Counted from the first letter of the stretch, positions 23,701 to 36,665 are shown. The stretch is DNA of 64,000 nt from Ulva prolifera (GCA_023078555.1 CM041204.1:964923-1028922); one strand, 5' to 3'. Notes: a model not told the origin generated them from the letters alone. Translations and numbers: made by a program.

Positions 23701-26700
23701 GAATCACACTCATATGACTTCAGGCCACTGGCTTGAAAGGGGTTCACGCCCCTACAGCCGATCTCCTTGTGCTTCTCGTTTGCCCAGTTGTACCGAGACT
23801 CCCATTTGATCTCACAGTCTATGAGAGCATACTGAGTCAGGCACAAATTGATGCGGGGTGGTCGTTCACATTCGAAGTCACTGCCATTCCATGCATATGT
23901 AACCAGCAGATCTCAAATGCTGTACATAGTGCACCCCATGACTGAGATCACACAAGAGAGAGTCTACCTCGTGTGAGCCTGAATTGTTCCTTTGTGTTGG
24001 GATCACTGCCTAACGCACCCCCACATCGGGCTTGCGCAGGTAGGGGGTATTTGGTTTCAGCGGTACATGTGAAGGCCTCAGCCTGCGTGCTCCTTATGCG
24101 ATGCTTGTCATCGGTTACCAAGATCTTGGCCAGTGCAGCCTGATCCGGCACCCCATTCTTGCCCAGTTGGATTGTGATAGTGTCCCACTTCTGCATAGGT
24201 GCATATAAGGGTCAATGTCAGCTGCGCATGACATGAGTCCGGTTACTTGAGTTGGTAAAACGACGTCCACAACACAGTACGGACAAGAGCAATCCTCAAA
24301 CAATCGAACAAACTTGCACAAATAGCCAAGGATACGCAGGCAGTTTTGGACAAGGAACCGGTGACACAAGTGTCAACACTACACAAGCAGTATGACAAAC
24401 AATACCTTCTTGTCTGCATTCAAGACGACGGCTTCACATGGCCGCTTGTATCCAGTAAAGGCTGTCCAGCCAATCTCAACACCATCTGGCAAAGAACGTG
24501 TGCCTCTGATCCCACACTTGTCGCACCCACTGAATCCGGTTGCGCCAATAGTGAGGTTCCAGCTCCTCCGGGCCGGTGTGTCAGCGAAAGCGAACACAAA
24601 CAGGGAAAACTTTGCGCAGCTTCTTCCTGTAACTGTCATAGACTTCTATTGGGTCGCCTCTGACATGGATGGCACCTACAAAGGAGGAGCATCAGGAATC
24701 AAATGACCGAAACCAACGCTGGAAGACTCAGCTTGAGAACATCATTCACTGCCCATTCGGGCCCCAGACACAGATTGTGTGACTGACGGGCAGTATGGGA
24801 AGTAGTAAGGAAGCATGCCTTTGTCATCTACCCATCCGTCGGGCTCATGGTTCTTGAATTGTTTGAGGATGATGGCCATGATCTCTGACATGTTGGTGGG
24901 CTCCTTACTCCCGCCGATGAACGCGAGCGGATAGCTGGCCAGATCTGTGTTACACAGGAAGCCCGGGAGATCAAGACACTTGACTCCCACGACAGTGGTG
25001 GTGGCCCTTCCGTGAGCATGTAATTGCACGCCATCCACAAACAGGGCAAAAAACAAGGTCATGGTATCACCGTTTGCAGTCATTACCTCATCGATGGGAT
25101 CTGCATTTACAGAGTCAGGCACCTCGGTTGTTGGACAGGCACCAATACTGGAAGGAGAAGCAGGAGATGCAGCGCCCAAAGCAACATTTGAGTTGTTTCC
25201 CCGCGTTTGACCTGCTGAGCCTGGTGAAAGGGCAGATATGGCTCCATTGTGGGCGTGGTCCAAGTGCTGGTAAAAGTCAGAGTCAAGAAAAGCATGGGTA
25301 CGGGTGCCATCGAACTTGGCAAATGCTTCCACTCCAAACAAGTGACGAATAACGTCCGCTAGCTTTAGGATGTATGCACTGCACCGCACCGAACCGATGA
25401 ATTAGATGAGCATGCTTTTCTGTAACAGTCGTAGTGGAGCTTCATACCTACGGGCTGCCTTTACTTGATTATTCCGTTTCACATACCGGAAATTGCCACA
25501 TCTTTCGCACCTCTGGCCCTGCCTCCTCAATCTATCGGTCGTTGGCAATTGAGGCCCATAGACAGTGGGACACTGCCCATTATCACACATGTCCCAGGCA
25601 TACATGTCTGGGCTCTGTAGGCAGAGCACACCATTGACGATATGTTGAGATCTGCAGCACACCCCGGAGATGTGATAGACAAGGATACTGCTACAGGTTC
25701 TACCGATCACTGCATTGGAAGACAGGTGCATAGCGCGTACTTAGGCATCTTATTACAATCCCCTCCTAATAACCCACCGAAAGAAAGGAGCTTACAGAAG
25801 CTGTCCAGACATTGTCCCGTCATCCCACCACGGAGCTTCAGGGCAGCCAGAACAAAACATGCTTGCAAGACAGTGACATTGCTTTCAGCAGATATGAGCT
25901 CATGGGCGTTTTCCTGGTACCATCTCACGGTATAGGGGACAGGAGGAGGCCTGTGGTCATTCAATTGATGTGCTCTCTGTTCCTCCATCCGGGCCTCAAG
26001 TTCGGCCCGCAGCACCTCCATATTAAGGTCAAGAGACACATACAATCCTGCATCCATAGCAGCCATCAATACAGCATCTGCGTCCACACCTCCACGTGTA
26101 CGCCACTCAGATTCCCCAAAAGCGATGAGCTCTCCTATGTCCTGCATGGATAAGAGTGGATCAACATGGATTCCGCAGTCTGATGTCCACGGGGGATGAG
26201 AGAACAACATGTCCGCAAGCATGAGCAGCTGTAGATCACACCGCAAAAGCGTAAACATGGGACTCAGCAGATTGGGAGAGATTCAGCTGAGACATGGAGT
26301 CTTCGATGTCATTTGTCTCCCAGACGAATGGACCACGTTCTTCACCCTCTGTTGGCTCATCCACCAGGGGAATCCTAGGTGGCGCCAGCGTGGGGTCGTC
26401 TCTGTCAACATCAAAGTCATCGTTGTATACTGCAACATCCAAATGATCTATTGGGATCGTTGCAACATCGCTTCCTGAAGCAAGCCCGGGACTAGCGGGC
26501 CCTCCATCTAGCAATGGTCGAGCGTCACGATCAACGTCATGAGGAGCAGATACGGAGTAGCGACAACTTCGGCGTGTGACAAGGTCCGGCGGTGGATGGT
26601 ACACTGGATTACTAGAGCTTAATGCAGCGGCGACTGTGTCTCGGTGACCAGGCGAATTGAGGTGCCTTGACAAATGTTTGGTATACTTGAGCTGAAGCCC

Positions 26701-26769
26701 ACAGAATGTGCAATGGAACCAATTAAAGGGCAGTTCTACGAAGTCATCTCGGGCCCGTTTCCCTTGCAT
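20762..26769 (-). CDS. CACTA (En/Spm) Tnp2-type transposase 1, frameshifted, with a C-terminal extension
   Basis: DDE transposase colinear with transposase 2. ATG 26769 (M-Q-G-K-R-A-R). C2H2 finger W-F-H-C-T-F-C...H-L-N-S-P-G-H; helical exon (26230-25740) in one intact frame; zinc ribbon M-C-D-N-G-Q-C and C-E-R-C-G-N-F-R-Y (about 25680-25440); F-V-D-G-V-Q-L-H near 25035; F-A-F-A-D-T-P-A-R-R-S-W near 24575; R-G-V-N-P-F-Q near 23750; D-W-G-E-R near 22965. Two bases are missing near 24600, just before the second catalytic Asp. A donor GTAAGG near 21910 and an acceptor TTTTTTTTTCAG near 21798 join, in frame, an extra exon absent from transposase 2. That exon reaches TAG at 21238-21236, but the same frame stays free of TGA, crossing TAG 21208 and TAA 20986, until TGA 20764-20762. 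Confidence 0.75.
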
Positions 26770-27860
26770 CCTACGCTCGACGGGACGCCCGCTAACGAAG
26801 AGGATCAGCACGAGCAGCACGATGAGTCTGTGTTGTCCTCCACACGATTTTTACGCATGATACATATGCCGACTGACACGCGTCGCACTGCACTAAGGCC
26901 GGTGGCCGATTGGCAAAATACAGCAGCGTGCCGAGCAACGAGGGAGCCCATTACACGCGTGCATCCCATGCAGCAGTGGCATGCCTTCCGAAGACAGCAG
27001 GTCAAGACGATCGGATCCGCTGAATGGCTCGACATGTACAGGCCATATGTCTGGCATGTCAGCTCACGTGCAAGGAGAATCTAGCTAGCTAACGGAGCCA
27101 CCAGACGCAGTGTACCCCGATCATACAGCACCCAGTGCATGACATTGCACAACCCATGCTTGCGCACGCACTGCCACCGTTCATACTTTGTTCATAAAGT
27201 TGAGAGCCTCGGATACGAAGCAGTCGAACATACCGCACCGTCCATCTACCTTTGATGCACCGCTCTGAACACTGGTGCCGAGGCGTTTGCACCAACGCGA
27301 ATTCAAACAACAACCGACCCACGAAGGATATGAGTTGGGACGGCATACATGACTTGTTAAGGCGGGGAGTTCCAGGACGTCCATCGGGCAACGCAAACTT
27401 CCCAACGTGCGCGCACCCAGCTCTGCACACCACGCAGGGCCGCGCGCCCACCCGGTGAGCTCGCCCTCCAGCTCAAAACTCACCAGCTGCAATAAATTTT
27501 AACTTCAAGCCGACCAGGCGCTCGCATATATATCTAAAGACATTGCTTGATCCGCATGTAAACACACACGCAAGGTTACACGACCCTTGCCACGCTCCCC
27601 ACCTGTTGGCCGCTCACCCGTGCACTGTGCGCACCTGCGATGGTGCGCAAAGTCAACTTACTAGCCACCAGAACATCGCAGATTAGAGGGATGTGGACAT
27701 CACATAGCTCCAAAATAGCAACACAGCACACTACAGTCGCCCTCCTGCCAGCATAGCACCATTTTGACACTTTCAGACCAAGCTGTTGTGTCGCTCACCC
27801 ACGCTTCGCGCACCTGGGAAGAGAGCGCACCCAGGTGAGTAGAGTAGGCTGTAGTCTCTG
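26770..27860. promoter_or_regulatory. 5' region of CACTA element 1 with GCGCAC words
   Basis: No convincing gene. Presumed promoter and right subterminal region of element 1. GTGCGCACC- and GGTGCGC-type words sit at about 27628-27650 and GCGCACC at about 27806-27832, resembling the subterminal words of element 2. The regulatory role is inferred from position and similarity only. Confidence 0.4.
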
Positions 27861-27899
27861 TGTGGTCGAGCGTGAGGCTTGCAGATGTGAAGTGGTATT

Positions 27900-28208
27900 T
27901 CACGTGGCGAACAACATGTGCGTAGAGCTTTTCAAATGTATCAAAGAGCCCAAGCGCATAGGAAGCACGGGCATGCGTACCAAAGGGCGCGAACTCGCTC
28001 TCATGTGTGAAGGAGACATGCTCGCATAGCACATGGAAGGCGAAAGTCTCGAGATCATCTCGAGGGTCCACGAACGGAAAGCGACAAGGTCCGCCTCTGG
28101 CCCCCAAAAGTACGCGATGTCCAACGTGTTGACACCAATGAAAAGAGCATGTGTCCGAACCTGCAATGCACGGGTACATGTCAGTGTGCGTTGGGTGATG
28201 TTACACAT
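27900..28208 (-). CDS. Coding-like fragment, unrecognised
   Basis: A minus-strand open frame with a protein-like stretch (L-D-I-A-Y-F-W-G-P-E-A-D-L-V-A-F near 28115). It lies downstream, on the same strand, of the Helitron-type Rep fragment at 30004-29283 and could be a distal exon of that gene, but no family signature is visible. Overlapping frames on the same strand are also open, so the frame choice is uncertain. Confidence 0.25.
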   Translation of the reverse strand: MCNITQRTLTCTRALQVRTHALFIGVNTLDIAYFWGPEADLVAFRSWTLEMISRLSPSMCYASMSPSHMRASSRPLVRMPVLPMRLGSLIHLKSSTHMLFAT

Positions 28209-28921
28209 ATTTTGTGAGGACGGTTACATTTGACATGTGTTTTGGCTTGGGTGTAGAATTCGGTGGTGTCCTAGACGTAAGCTCTACGGGTTCACATGTG
28301 GCAGCCGCAAATGTTTGCATGTGGCTGTGGGGCAAAGATATCATGCCTCTTTATTAAAGACAACATGCCTATATTACTAGGGTGACGCTCATGGCGGGGT
28401 GGTCAAGCATAACACCTTTTTTGAGCAAGAGCAGGACAATGCACCAAGGACACGTGCAATGAAAGGACGTACTGTGCATGTACCACAAAATGCTTGAGGC
28501 ATACTACATGTTATTCTGTGCTTGTATGTTGTGGAGGGTGTAAGCAGCGTCACTTGACTTCATCGGGGATCATGCATCGGGCATCTGTGGCATCTGCATC
28601 GACGGGACAAAGCGTTGGGTCAACATATGGTGCTGCCCACGTTGCTTGCGCAGCGTGCCACTTGTGTTTGTTGAATTTGGCTGGAAGCGGCATTGTCTCG
28701 GACCGGGACAGCGTTATGATGCATCAATGGAAAGTGATGCAAACCATGTTGGCAATGTGTACACCTCGGTGCACCTTGCGAGGCCGATCTCCATACGCTT
28801 GCTGGCTGCTAATTTGTGGCTTTGCGTGGGAGTGATTGTCGATGGCGATGTGCGTGCGCTTCTCCGGGGGCCGGAGGTCCACGAAGATGACAACGCGAGA
28901 GATGCGGAAAAGATATATTCA

Positions 28922-29068
28922 TGTCGCCGGAGTTGCAAGCTCTGCGGGTTGGTACACGTGTGTCGTTGCAAAATGGGTGGCCAATGCGAGTGCATATATG
29001 TCCGCTTTGATGAATCCCAACTTGAACAGCTCTTCCGGTGTCAAGTACAATTTTCGGGTGCAATGACC
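28922..29068 (-). CDS. Coding-like exon downstream of the Rep fragment
   Basis: A minus-strand stretch of about 48 codons reads R-K-L-Y-L-T-P-E-E-L-F-K-L-G-F-I-K-A-D and then an alanine/threonine-rich segment before TGA. It is on the strand and side expected for a continuation of the Helitron-type gene. Too short for a family assignment. Confidence 0.3.
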
Positions 29069-29282
29069 CTCTTTCATGCAGGGCTTAGGGCGGCCCATGT
29101 AATCATAGCAAGCATGTTGCTCCTTGCGAATGATATGCCTGCATGCATGATCCTAGTCAAGTAGCAGGGTGGTGGCCAAGCGTGCATTTGAAACATTAAC
29201 TAGTTCTCCGTTCGTTTCGTTATCATGTACACATGCCCAATCGCTAAGTTCACGCACTTACGCATTCCTTGCAATTGCACAG

Positions 29283-30004
29283 TCAATGTGTGAAATGTAA
29301 ATAGGAACGGCAAGCCGGCCATAGGCAACATGTGACATAGGAGGCAAACTTGAAAAGACAACGTTGGAGGGGGTCTTCCGGCTCAATGAATTGGATAGTA
29401 GAATCTTGTTCCGCAGGAACGTTGGCACGGATGCGCTGATCAAGTGCGGCAACATCGTTTGCGGTCTTCGACCAGATGCACATGTGCACATGCAACGATC
29501 CGCGGCCCTGGCATTCATACTGTATGGCGTAGTCCACAATATCCCCAAGAATCTTGTCGCCGCCGAGGATGTGGTCACATAACACGGTCTCAAAGCGATG
29601 AATGAAGGCGCGGTTGCACTCCACAGGCGCATCCTGCACAGATGTATCAGGTGTGGCGACAAGTGTGTTGCGTTGATATCAGAGCGTGAATATGCAAAAG
29701 CACAACCCTGCTAAAACAAACTGGGAATCTTGTAGAGAACACATGCGGGAATCAACACATCTTGCATGTAATTGCTGACAGTATGTACACGGTCGCAGGT
29801 TGATGTGATGGCAAAGGAGTGAGCACGTGCCTGCCAACTGAAGGATGGGTGCCAAGCCTTCATGAGTCCGTCAATGCAAGCATACTCGGGTGCGCATGTC
29901 TCTCCTGTCTCGTTCATGGTAACGGTAGCGAAGCAGTGGGGAAGCCCCAACTGACGGACCATCGCATCAAGGTTTTGCTTTGACCGGCGGAACGATGCAG
30001 GCAA
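29283..30004 (-). pseudogene. Helitron-type Rep (Helitron_like_N) fragment with HUH motif
   Basis: Two adjacent minus-strand blocks. The upstream block (30004-29711) begins A-S-F-R-R-S-K-Q-N-L-D-A-M and continues R-Q-L-G-L-P-H-C-F-A-T-V-T-M-N-E, the pattern that precedes the nuclease in Helitron replication initiators. The downstream block (29639-29283) has L-G-D-I-V-D-Y followed by Y-E-C-Q-G-R-G-S-L-H-V-H-M-C-I-W. Here H-V-H is the metal-binding HUH motif of rolling-circle Rep proteins. An intron or break lies between them (29710-29640). No helicase domain follows within the next 2 kb, so this is a fragment or a strongly diverged copy. Helitron Rep nicks and joins single strands during rolling-circle transposition. 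Confidence 0.65.
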
Positions 30005-33000
30005 ACCTTCATGGACATGTGCTGGCGGATGGTGTATCGAGTATCACATAGTGGATGTTCTCTTGTAAAAAGTACGTGTACCTGTTATAAGCAAGGACCT
30101 GTGCACAGTATTCATCAAGCTAGCTAGTGGGCTGGAGAGCCGTTACCTGTGGAGCATTCAGGTCGTACGTCGGCAATGCACAGATCGGGGGATGTACTGT
30201 ATTGCAGTGAGGCAATACAGGAACCACGTAAGATTGTAAGAGAATGGTTATAGTAGACTTGGAGGCACATGACTATATGCCACCGATCAGTCAAGTCTAC
30301 AGCGGTCATAATCACAGTGACCGCACACAATCCTCACATGGATTATGCTGGATTACGCTCATGCATATGTCCTAACATAACATGAGTTGGGCCTGTGGCC
30401 ACCACACGCATGTGCGTACTTGCACGTCATGCATTGTGTCCCAGGATGGACCTCATTTATGACAGTACCAATGCAAGATGTTGCACAATTTCGCTTTGCA
30501 TTGATGATTTGCAAGTGTCAAAGATGTGCCCGTGAATTCTGAGTGTGTTATATGTAAGAATTATGCTTGTGAAAAACTGGCTGTAGAGAGATGGGGCGGA
30601 CACGCATGTGAGCAGAACAAGTGCTTTGGACAATCCTATGCATTAGTATGTTGTACCAACGCGATTGATGTACTCATACTCCGAACTCCGCCGCATGAGG
30701 GTGAATTTACAGTGAGGTGTTTGTGTGACCTAACGCAAGCATGTCACTTCAAACGTTTGCGTGTGATGTACACTATCAAAATTATTATTTGCACTTTTAC
30801 AGTAAACATCTCATGGACATACTCGTGTTTGTGCGGGGGTTTTTTGTAAACATATGCAGACCGAATGCAAGCGTACAACGCATCGTGTGCTGGCGCAGGA
30901 CGTGGCTACGTGTGTGCACCGTGGACCTGCAAGTGCAAGACAATGATGGCGTTCATAACAGAGCCATTCGATCTTAAAGGAGATGTGTCGAGAGCGGACT
31001 ATGCCATGGCGGTGAATGCCGCAATTCGCCGGTGCGTAAGGCTGCTTGATGTTTGGTTTTTTCAGGCGGCGATGTCATGTTGAAAGCAAACGCCGGTGTG
31101 TGCGCCAACAGTGTGTACACACGCATCATGCAAATGTCTACGAGAAGGACTTGCGCGTTGGCACGACGATTGGTACCAGCGAGAAGTTGGCGAATACGAG
31201 GCTTCCACAGTTCAGACCATGTGCATGGTATATGGCCACGATGAAGAGACTGAAGACATACATGCATGTGTGTTGGGCCAGCGGGGTAATTCGATGGCTT
31301 CAAGGCAAATGTGAACGTGGTAACACGCAAGCAAAAAGCACAGCAAGAAAGATTGGGTGAGCGTGGCCATCCCTTGTATTCGCTGAAGCATGCAAGGCGA
31401 ACGGGGAGTGACTATGAGCTGTAGAAGCCCATGCGACACGCCCTACACATAGCAAGCCGGACGATAGCCGGTGGAGGCAAATTTCAGAACGGACCAGGAT
31501 CGCGCTGTGAACCTGCTTCGTGATATACCGACAACGTCTGGCAGCCTGGCGGGCTTCGTGCTGCATGCTGCCTTGCTTGATGCGGGTGCATGGCGTGCGT
31601 GTCAGTATGCATCCTCGGGATGGTGTGTACAATACACAGCTTCGTCGTTGCAGCGATATCACACGATCCAATCTGAGCTCGTGTTTCGTCGCCGAGTTTG
31701 CCTTGGAACCACACAGATCGGATTTCGAAAGCAGCTGCTATAGTCACGGTGTCCATGGACATCGCCATAACTGTAGAGAGACACGCATCTGCAAGAAGAC
31801 AAGCCTGGATCACTACAGTGATGCCTGCAGGTGTCTTTTCGGAGCCGGCCAAGAGCTGGCATGGCATTAGTGCAGTATCAGTTCAATCTGGTTTTCTGGC
31901 GCACTGAATACGGCCAATTGAAGGTGTCATGAACATTTTTTTTGTTTAAGTTCCATTGTCGTGGACGGAGAAAAGGCTAGATGGGTAGCATCGCCTCGGA
32001 TGCGAGCGTGTCGAAGGATTTGCATTGCCACTCCTATTCTAGCAATGCAGCAGCAACATACATTAGCGTATAATTGATGCAATTGATTGCACTCGTCCTG
32101 CCGACAGCCCGGTGTTTGCGCCCAAGTCGTCAAAATTGCTTGGTTCGCCATGGCGCCCATGTCTCAGTGAAAAGTTGTTCGCTACGAATACACACCAGGC
32201 AACGTAGCCGATGCTGCTTACTACTCACGCCATCCACATGCCGTCCACAAGTTGCGAACTGTTGCGAGCGCAACTGTCCCTGTCAAGATACGCACGCTCA
32301 TCACTACACGATATAGTCTATCCCAGTCGTCCGTCCCTGCCCAGTTGCCAAGTTGCGTCCTCCCTCAGCTACCACGCTTTGCGTTCGAAACTTCTTAGTT
32401 GGGAGAGATCGCCCCTCATGAATAGGCGGCAGGGCTGCACGCACGTCGGGCCCTGCTAATGACAAGCACAGCATGGTGTACATCGCACCTGGAACGTCAG
32501 CGAACAAAGCAAACCACGGTATAACGTACAGCTGTATATATTCAAAGCATAAAGAGCGTTTTATAGACTCACAGCTCCTCATGCAGGGCTTGTCGCGCCG
32601 CTGTTCGCAGCGAGTCCACCTGCCAAAAGCATCTGCCATCAGCATGCCGAACCTTGCACGATGGTGCGCCCGGTAACAAAGCATACAGAGCGCTGAGAAC
32701 TTTCACGAAAGATCAGCGGTTGGATAGCAGCGGCTCGCGATCGGGCTGGAGGACCATGAAAAGCACAGCACGTAGAAAAGAGCGCATGCACAAAGGGCGT
32801 GCACAGCAGTTCGCATGATCACAGTGACTCAGACACGGCAAAGTGCATCCCTGTTGGCATCGAGAGCACCGGCTATCAGCAGCTTGTAGCTCGCGCGGTG
32901 TTGAGCCGGATGACAGAGCATACTGAGCATTGGACAATCCGGCAAACGGAGCTGAGAGATCGCTTGCAGCGGCTCAATCACTCGAAAATATGATATAGCT

Positions 33001-33750
33001 GATAATCAAACGCACTAGGTTATCTACGTCGTGCCTGAAGCCGGTCCAGCATTGTTTTCGAAGCACGGCACCTCTGCACGGGCCGCAGAACGCAGCCACA
33101 GAGCTCTTAGCCCAACGCAGCGAAGATGCACGCAAGATGCACGATAAATCCGAGTTATGCGGGGCTATACACAAGGTTCGTCTCGCTGCCGATCAGCGCT
33201 GGACACGCGGTCGACGCAGCCTCTGGGACAGATACAGAGACTTAAGAAAGCGCGTGGGGCGGTGGGGAGGGAGTGGCGAGGGGTGCGCAGCGACGGTGCG
33301 TCTGGGACAAGCAGCTCTAATGCCCGGTGGGCAACTTTACGATTGGTCCGTTGGTTCGGATACGAACGAATACATAAAACCGGTTGCCACGTTTGTGCTT
33401 CGTGACAAGCCCACATTCTGGGTACCGCAAAAACATAGCAGTTGCCGCGATCGACATTCTGCAATGATCACCCAGACGTTCCGCATCCAGACCTGGGCAA
33501 GATATCGGCAAGGCCTATCCCAAACTATTTGTGCTCCCGCTTGAACAATGCTCGAGTGTACTGCTTGATTTTGCTCAGCTGCGGTAACGCATTCCGTGGC
33601 GTGCGGGGAAACTCACAGTTTGAACGTGACGCCTGAAAAGCTACTTTATGCAGTAAGATCCACGTGCAGCCGCAAGGCAGCCTTGACTGCGGCGTCACAA
33701 CCGATGAATTTCGACAACGTGATCGTGTCAGCCGCACTTGAGCTGCTGTC
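30005..33750. other. No convincing gene
   Basis: Several open frames of 60-135 codons exist on both strands (for example plus 30865-31314, minus 31867-31484, plus 33137-33544), but none carries a recognisable motif or a paralogue in the window. The segment may contain the 5' part of the Rep gene on the minus strand. No repeats of note were seen. Confidence 0.4.
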
Positions 33751-34349
33751 GTGACAACGTGTTGCTCAATACATGTGGCATGCATGGGCCACCTGCCATA
33801 TGCTCAGGGAAATCAGTATGGTCACCATTACAGTGTGGCAGTCAACATTCCACTTCCCGAGGCACCAGGAATATGTGTTGGCACTTGGCTGACAGAGTTG
33901 GAGGCAGCGCAGGGCTGGCATGCCTCACCCATGGCCTTGAACAAGGGCTACCTTTGAGTGGCTGTATCTCTCTGCTGGAGCCTGCAGTGACGAAAAAGCA
34001 GTTTTTTGGGCCTTGACAACGCCTAGTACCTTGTCCTTATAGCCAGCTACCTGGGAGGACTGTTGCGGATCCAGGGAACAAAAAATTACCGCAATCCGAG
34101 AAGTATGCACTGAAATATGGATTGTTGAGTGCACTTGGTCTTGGGCCCCACTTGGAGCTGCACCGAGAGCCCGACTACACGAGCACGCAGATCTGCGGCT
34201 GCGTCGCGACGAGGCGCGCTACTGCGCAGATGATTAAACCTTTATCTATAGATGCTCTGCGGTCAGTTTTGTCTCCTGAATTCTTGGATGTGTTACGTGC
34301 TGCATGTCCTTCCGTGACCCATGCATGTGGGGACCTTCAGTCCGGTTGA
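33751..34349 (+). CDS. Coding-like fragment, unrecognised
   Basis: Two plus-strand blocks with protein-like composition. The first, up to about 33957, contains Y-S-V-A-V-N-I-P-L-P-E-A-P-G. The second, from about 34055, contains S-A-L-G-L-G-P-H-L-E-L-H and then K-P-L-S-I-D-A-L-R-S-V-L-S-P-E-F-L, ending at 34349. They are in different frames, so an intron or frameshift separates them. No family is recognised. Confidence 0.25.
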
Positions 34350-36660
34350 GATGCACCACGTCAGCTCGACACTGAGACTCGGACGTCCACCGCTACGCCG
34401 ACAAATGTCCCAGCATGGATTCCTGGCACGGCTGTCGTCATCCTCGGGGCGCTGGTAGTATAGTCTACGCCGCCGCCGGCTGTAAGGGCGTATCTCTGAC
34501 GAGGCCGCTGATTCACGTGCTATGTTTTTGCGGGAGCCTGTTTGTCCGAACTCAACGATTACTCATGCCAAGTTGGGGTGCGTTCCTTCCATGTTATAGA
34601 CGCCTTCCTTGTGCAATCGTCTTGCAGTCCTCACCCATGGGATTGTTCCTTTTTATAGAAAAAGACACCGCTTCCCGCGATTTATGTATAGTACATGCCG
34701 CATCACGCCACTACATGCCACATAGGTCATGGCACATCCGACACCTTGGGAGTGGGATTATTAATGCGAGTGGATTTTTGGTGCCTTTCAAATGCGCGGG
34801 CGTGATTGTGCAGAACGTTTAAGTTGCGTCGTATAAACGACGCTTCTCAATCTGTTGTGCAATTGATGCATGAACACGTTGGAAATAAAGGATGGCCTCA
34901 TGCTCTCGGACAATGTGACCGTGTGGATGTACTTGCAAAGGAATCCTTACAAAATGAGTCCACAATGGCTCGAGAGTGTTGCCAAACGATGTTTTATATT
35001 GTACCACATGGTTTGTATCGCGATCGAATCGGATTATGACGCGACGAAAAGTACCTTAAATTGGTCTACTAAGTCAGCGCATGTTGTGCACGCGTCATTG
35101 GTGAACTTATGTTCAAACCACTAACAAATTCGTCGTGAGTGGACCTTAACTTCATCAGCAATGCTATAGGCCCAGCCATGCCGGTCAACATCACTGGATG
35201 CGTACTTGCAATCTACCTATTGACACCGATTCGGAAGCACCCACCTCCGATGGAGGCTGTTTGGAGTCATCCAACGTGGAAATTGTGAATGGTGTTGTCT
35301 CATATGTCATGGCCTAAGTTTATGACACATAATGAATTGCCTGGCGGAATGCTCTAGTGCCCAGCCGTTCATGCCGTTCTTGGCCTAGCATTAAGGGGAT
35401 AGCACATGAGCTTATCCCCCGAAGCCTGATCCGAAAGTACGAAATGTCTTATGAACCTACGAGTTTTGTGCGTTTGAGGTTGCAATTAGGGCCCGGATAG
35501 CAATGGCCGATGCACTATCTTTGAACACGTTGCCGTCTACCCCTCTCATGCGTATGGCCTAGATTGCACCGTGTCCGGCAACCTACTTTGATGTGAGAGC
35601 TCCCAATGCAACTTTCGTGTTTTCGCTTTCCTCAAGATGCATTGACTGGCATGCGGAAGAGGAAGGATGCTGTATGCTGTAATGTTGCTACTGGAACACC
35701 CGAACGATCGTAGGAAAGCAGCTTGGAGGAGGCGTTGTCTCACCTCTAGTGTGCCCACATTTGAATTGACGTCAAGGTGGGTGAGCACATTCTATGATCG
35801 CAGCTCCGACAGCTTACGAACCCACTCACTATGCAAGTATGTTGCATTGATGGCTTTGTTCTTGTGGGGGATCGCTACAAGGCTGCGAAAACAATCATGT
35901 AGAAAGTTTTGGTACCATCCCAATCAGAGCATATGGTTCCGAATCATGTGGCATCATTTTCCAAGGCCTTGTTCGCCATACACAATGTTGCTTGCAACAT
36001 GCTAGAGGTGAATGCATGCATCAATCATGGAGCTGCTCTTTGTAGCAGGATTTAGTCGCTATGGGGTTGTGTTGCTTCATTTAGGTCGAAGATTGCAACA
36101 TCACAATGACAAGGCCGAGGCACATCCAAATAGCAGAACAACAACGAACGAACTTTGACTGTGGTCATGCTGGTGTAGACTGCCCCGGGCTAGCATCTGC
36201 GCAAGTACATGACATCACGGGGGTCCGGGGTAGTCACCTACACATCCTCGCTTCTCGTTGCGTGCAAAACTGAGATATCACCCAGTCAGAGACGTGGAGA
36301 ATGTAATCAGCAGCCCTAAATTCGTGTGCATGCTATCGGGTCTCATTCGGATGCGATTGCCACTCGAGAGTTGTTGCCGAGTGTATGCAACATTGGACAC
36401 ATTGCACACACAATTCGAAATGCAGTAGCCAAGCTTGTTGGAGATGGCTATGTACATGACACATAGCCCTCCAATCGAAGTGAGTGCGACATGATTTTGA
36501 AAAGATCAATCCAAAATTCAAACCCGAGAAGCACTCACACATTCACCTCTCTGCAGCAAGATAAGCCGTCGTCAAGAACTTGGTTTAAAATTACCAAGTC
36601 ATCAAAAAGACTTAAAAGCAAACTCGATAATGGCATGGCCGACAAGCAAGTACTCCAATA
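34350..36660. other. No convincing gene
   Basis: Only short, low-quality open frames and no repeat array or recognisable element. A lower GC impression and frequent stops in all frames suggest old noncoding or decayed sequence. Confidence 0.5.
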
Positions 36661-36665
36661 CAAGC

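Larger units (their letters stand above)
18901..27860 (-). mobile_element. CACTA element 1, boundaries approximate
   Basis: Right-most unit of the head-to-tail trio. It has a transposase (26769 to 20762 or 21236) and a partner gene (20730 to 19056), both minus strand. The left limit is set by the end of element 2 at 18900. The right limit is inferred from a cluster of GCGCAC words at 27620-27835, similar to the subterminal words of element 2. I found no inverted repeat for this element. Its left subterminal region is short (18901-19055) and contains several AAGGAC/GTCCTT words. Confidence 0.55.

Noticed and set aside
2309..26769. The three minus-strand transposases as KDZ transposases
   Set aside because: The zinc ribbon, F-V-D-G block, F-A-D-x-P block with C-x-x-C, and the DUF4218-like W-x-E-R region fit Tnp2/En-Spm much better. 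The true KDZ signature (D-G-V-T, Y-D-N-G-C, A-E-Q-E-N) is seen only at 52163-48492.
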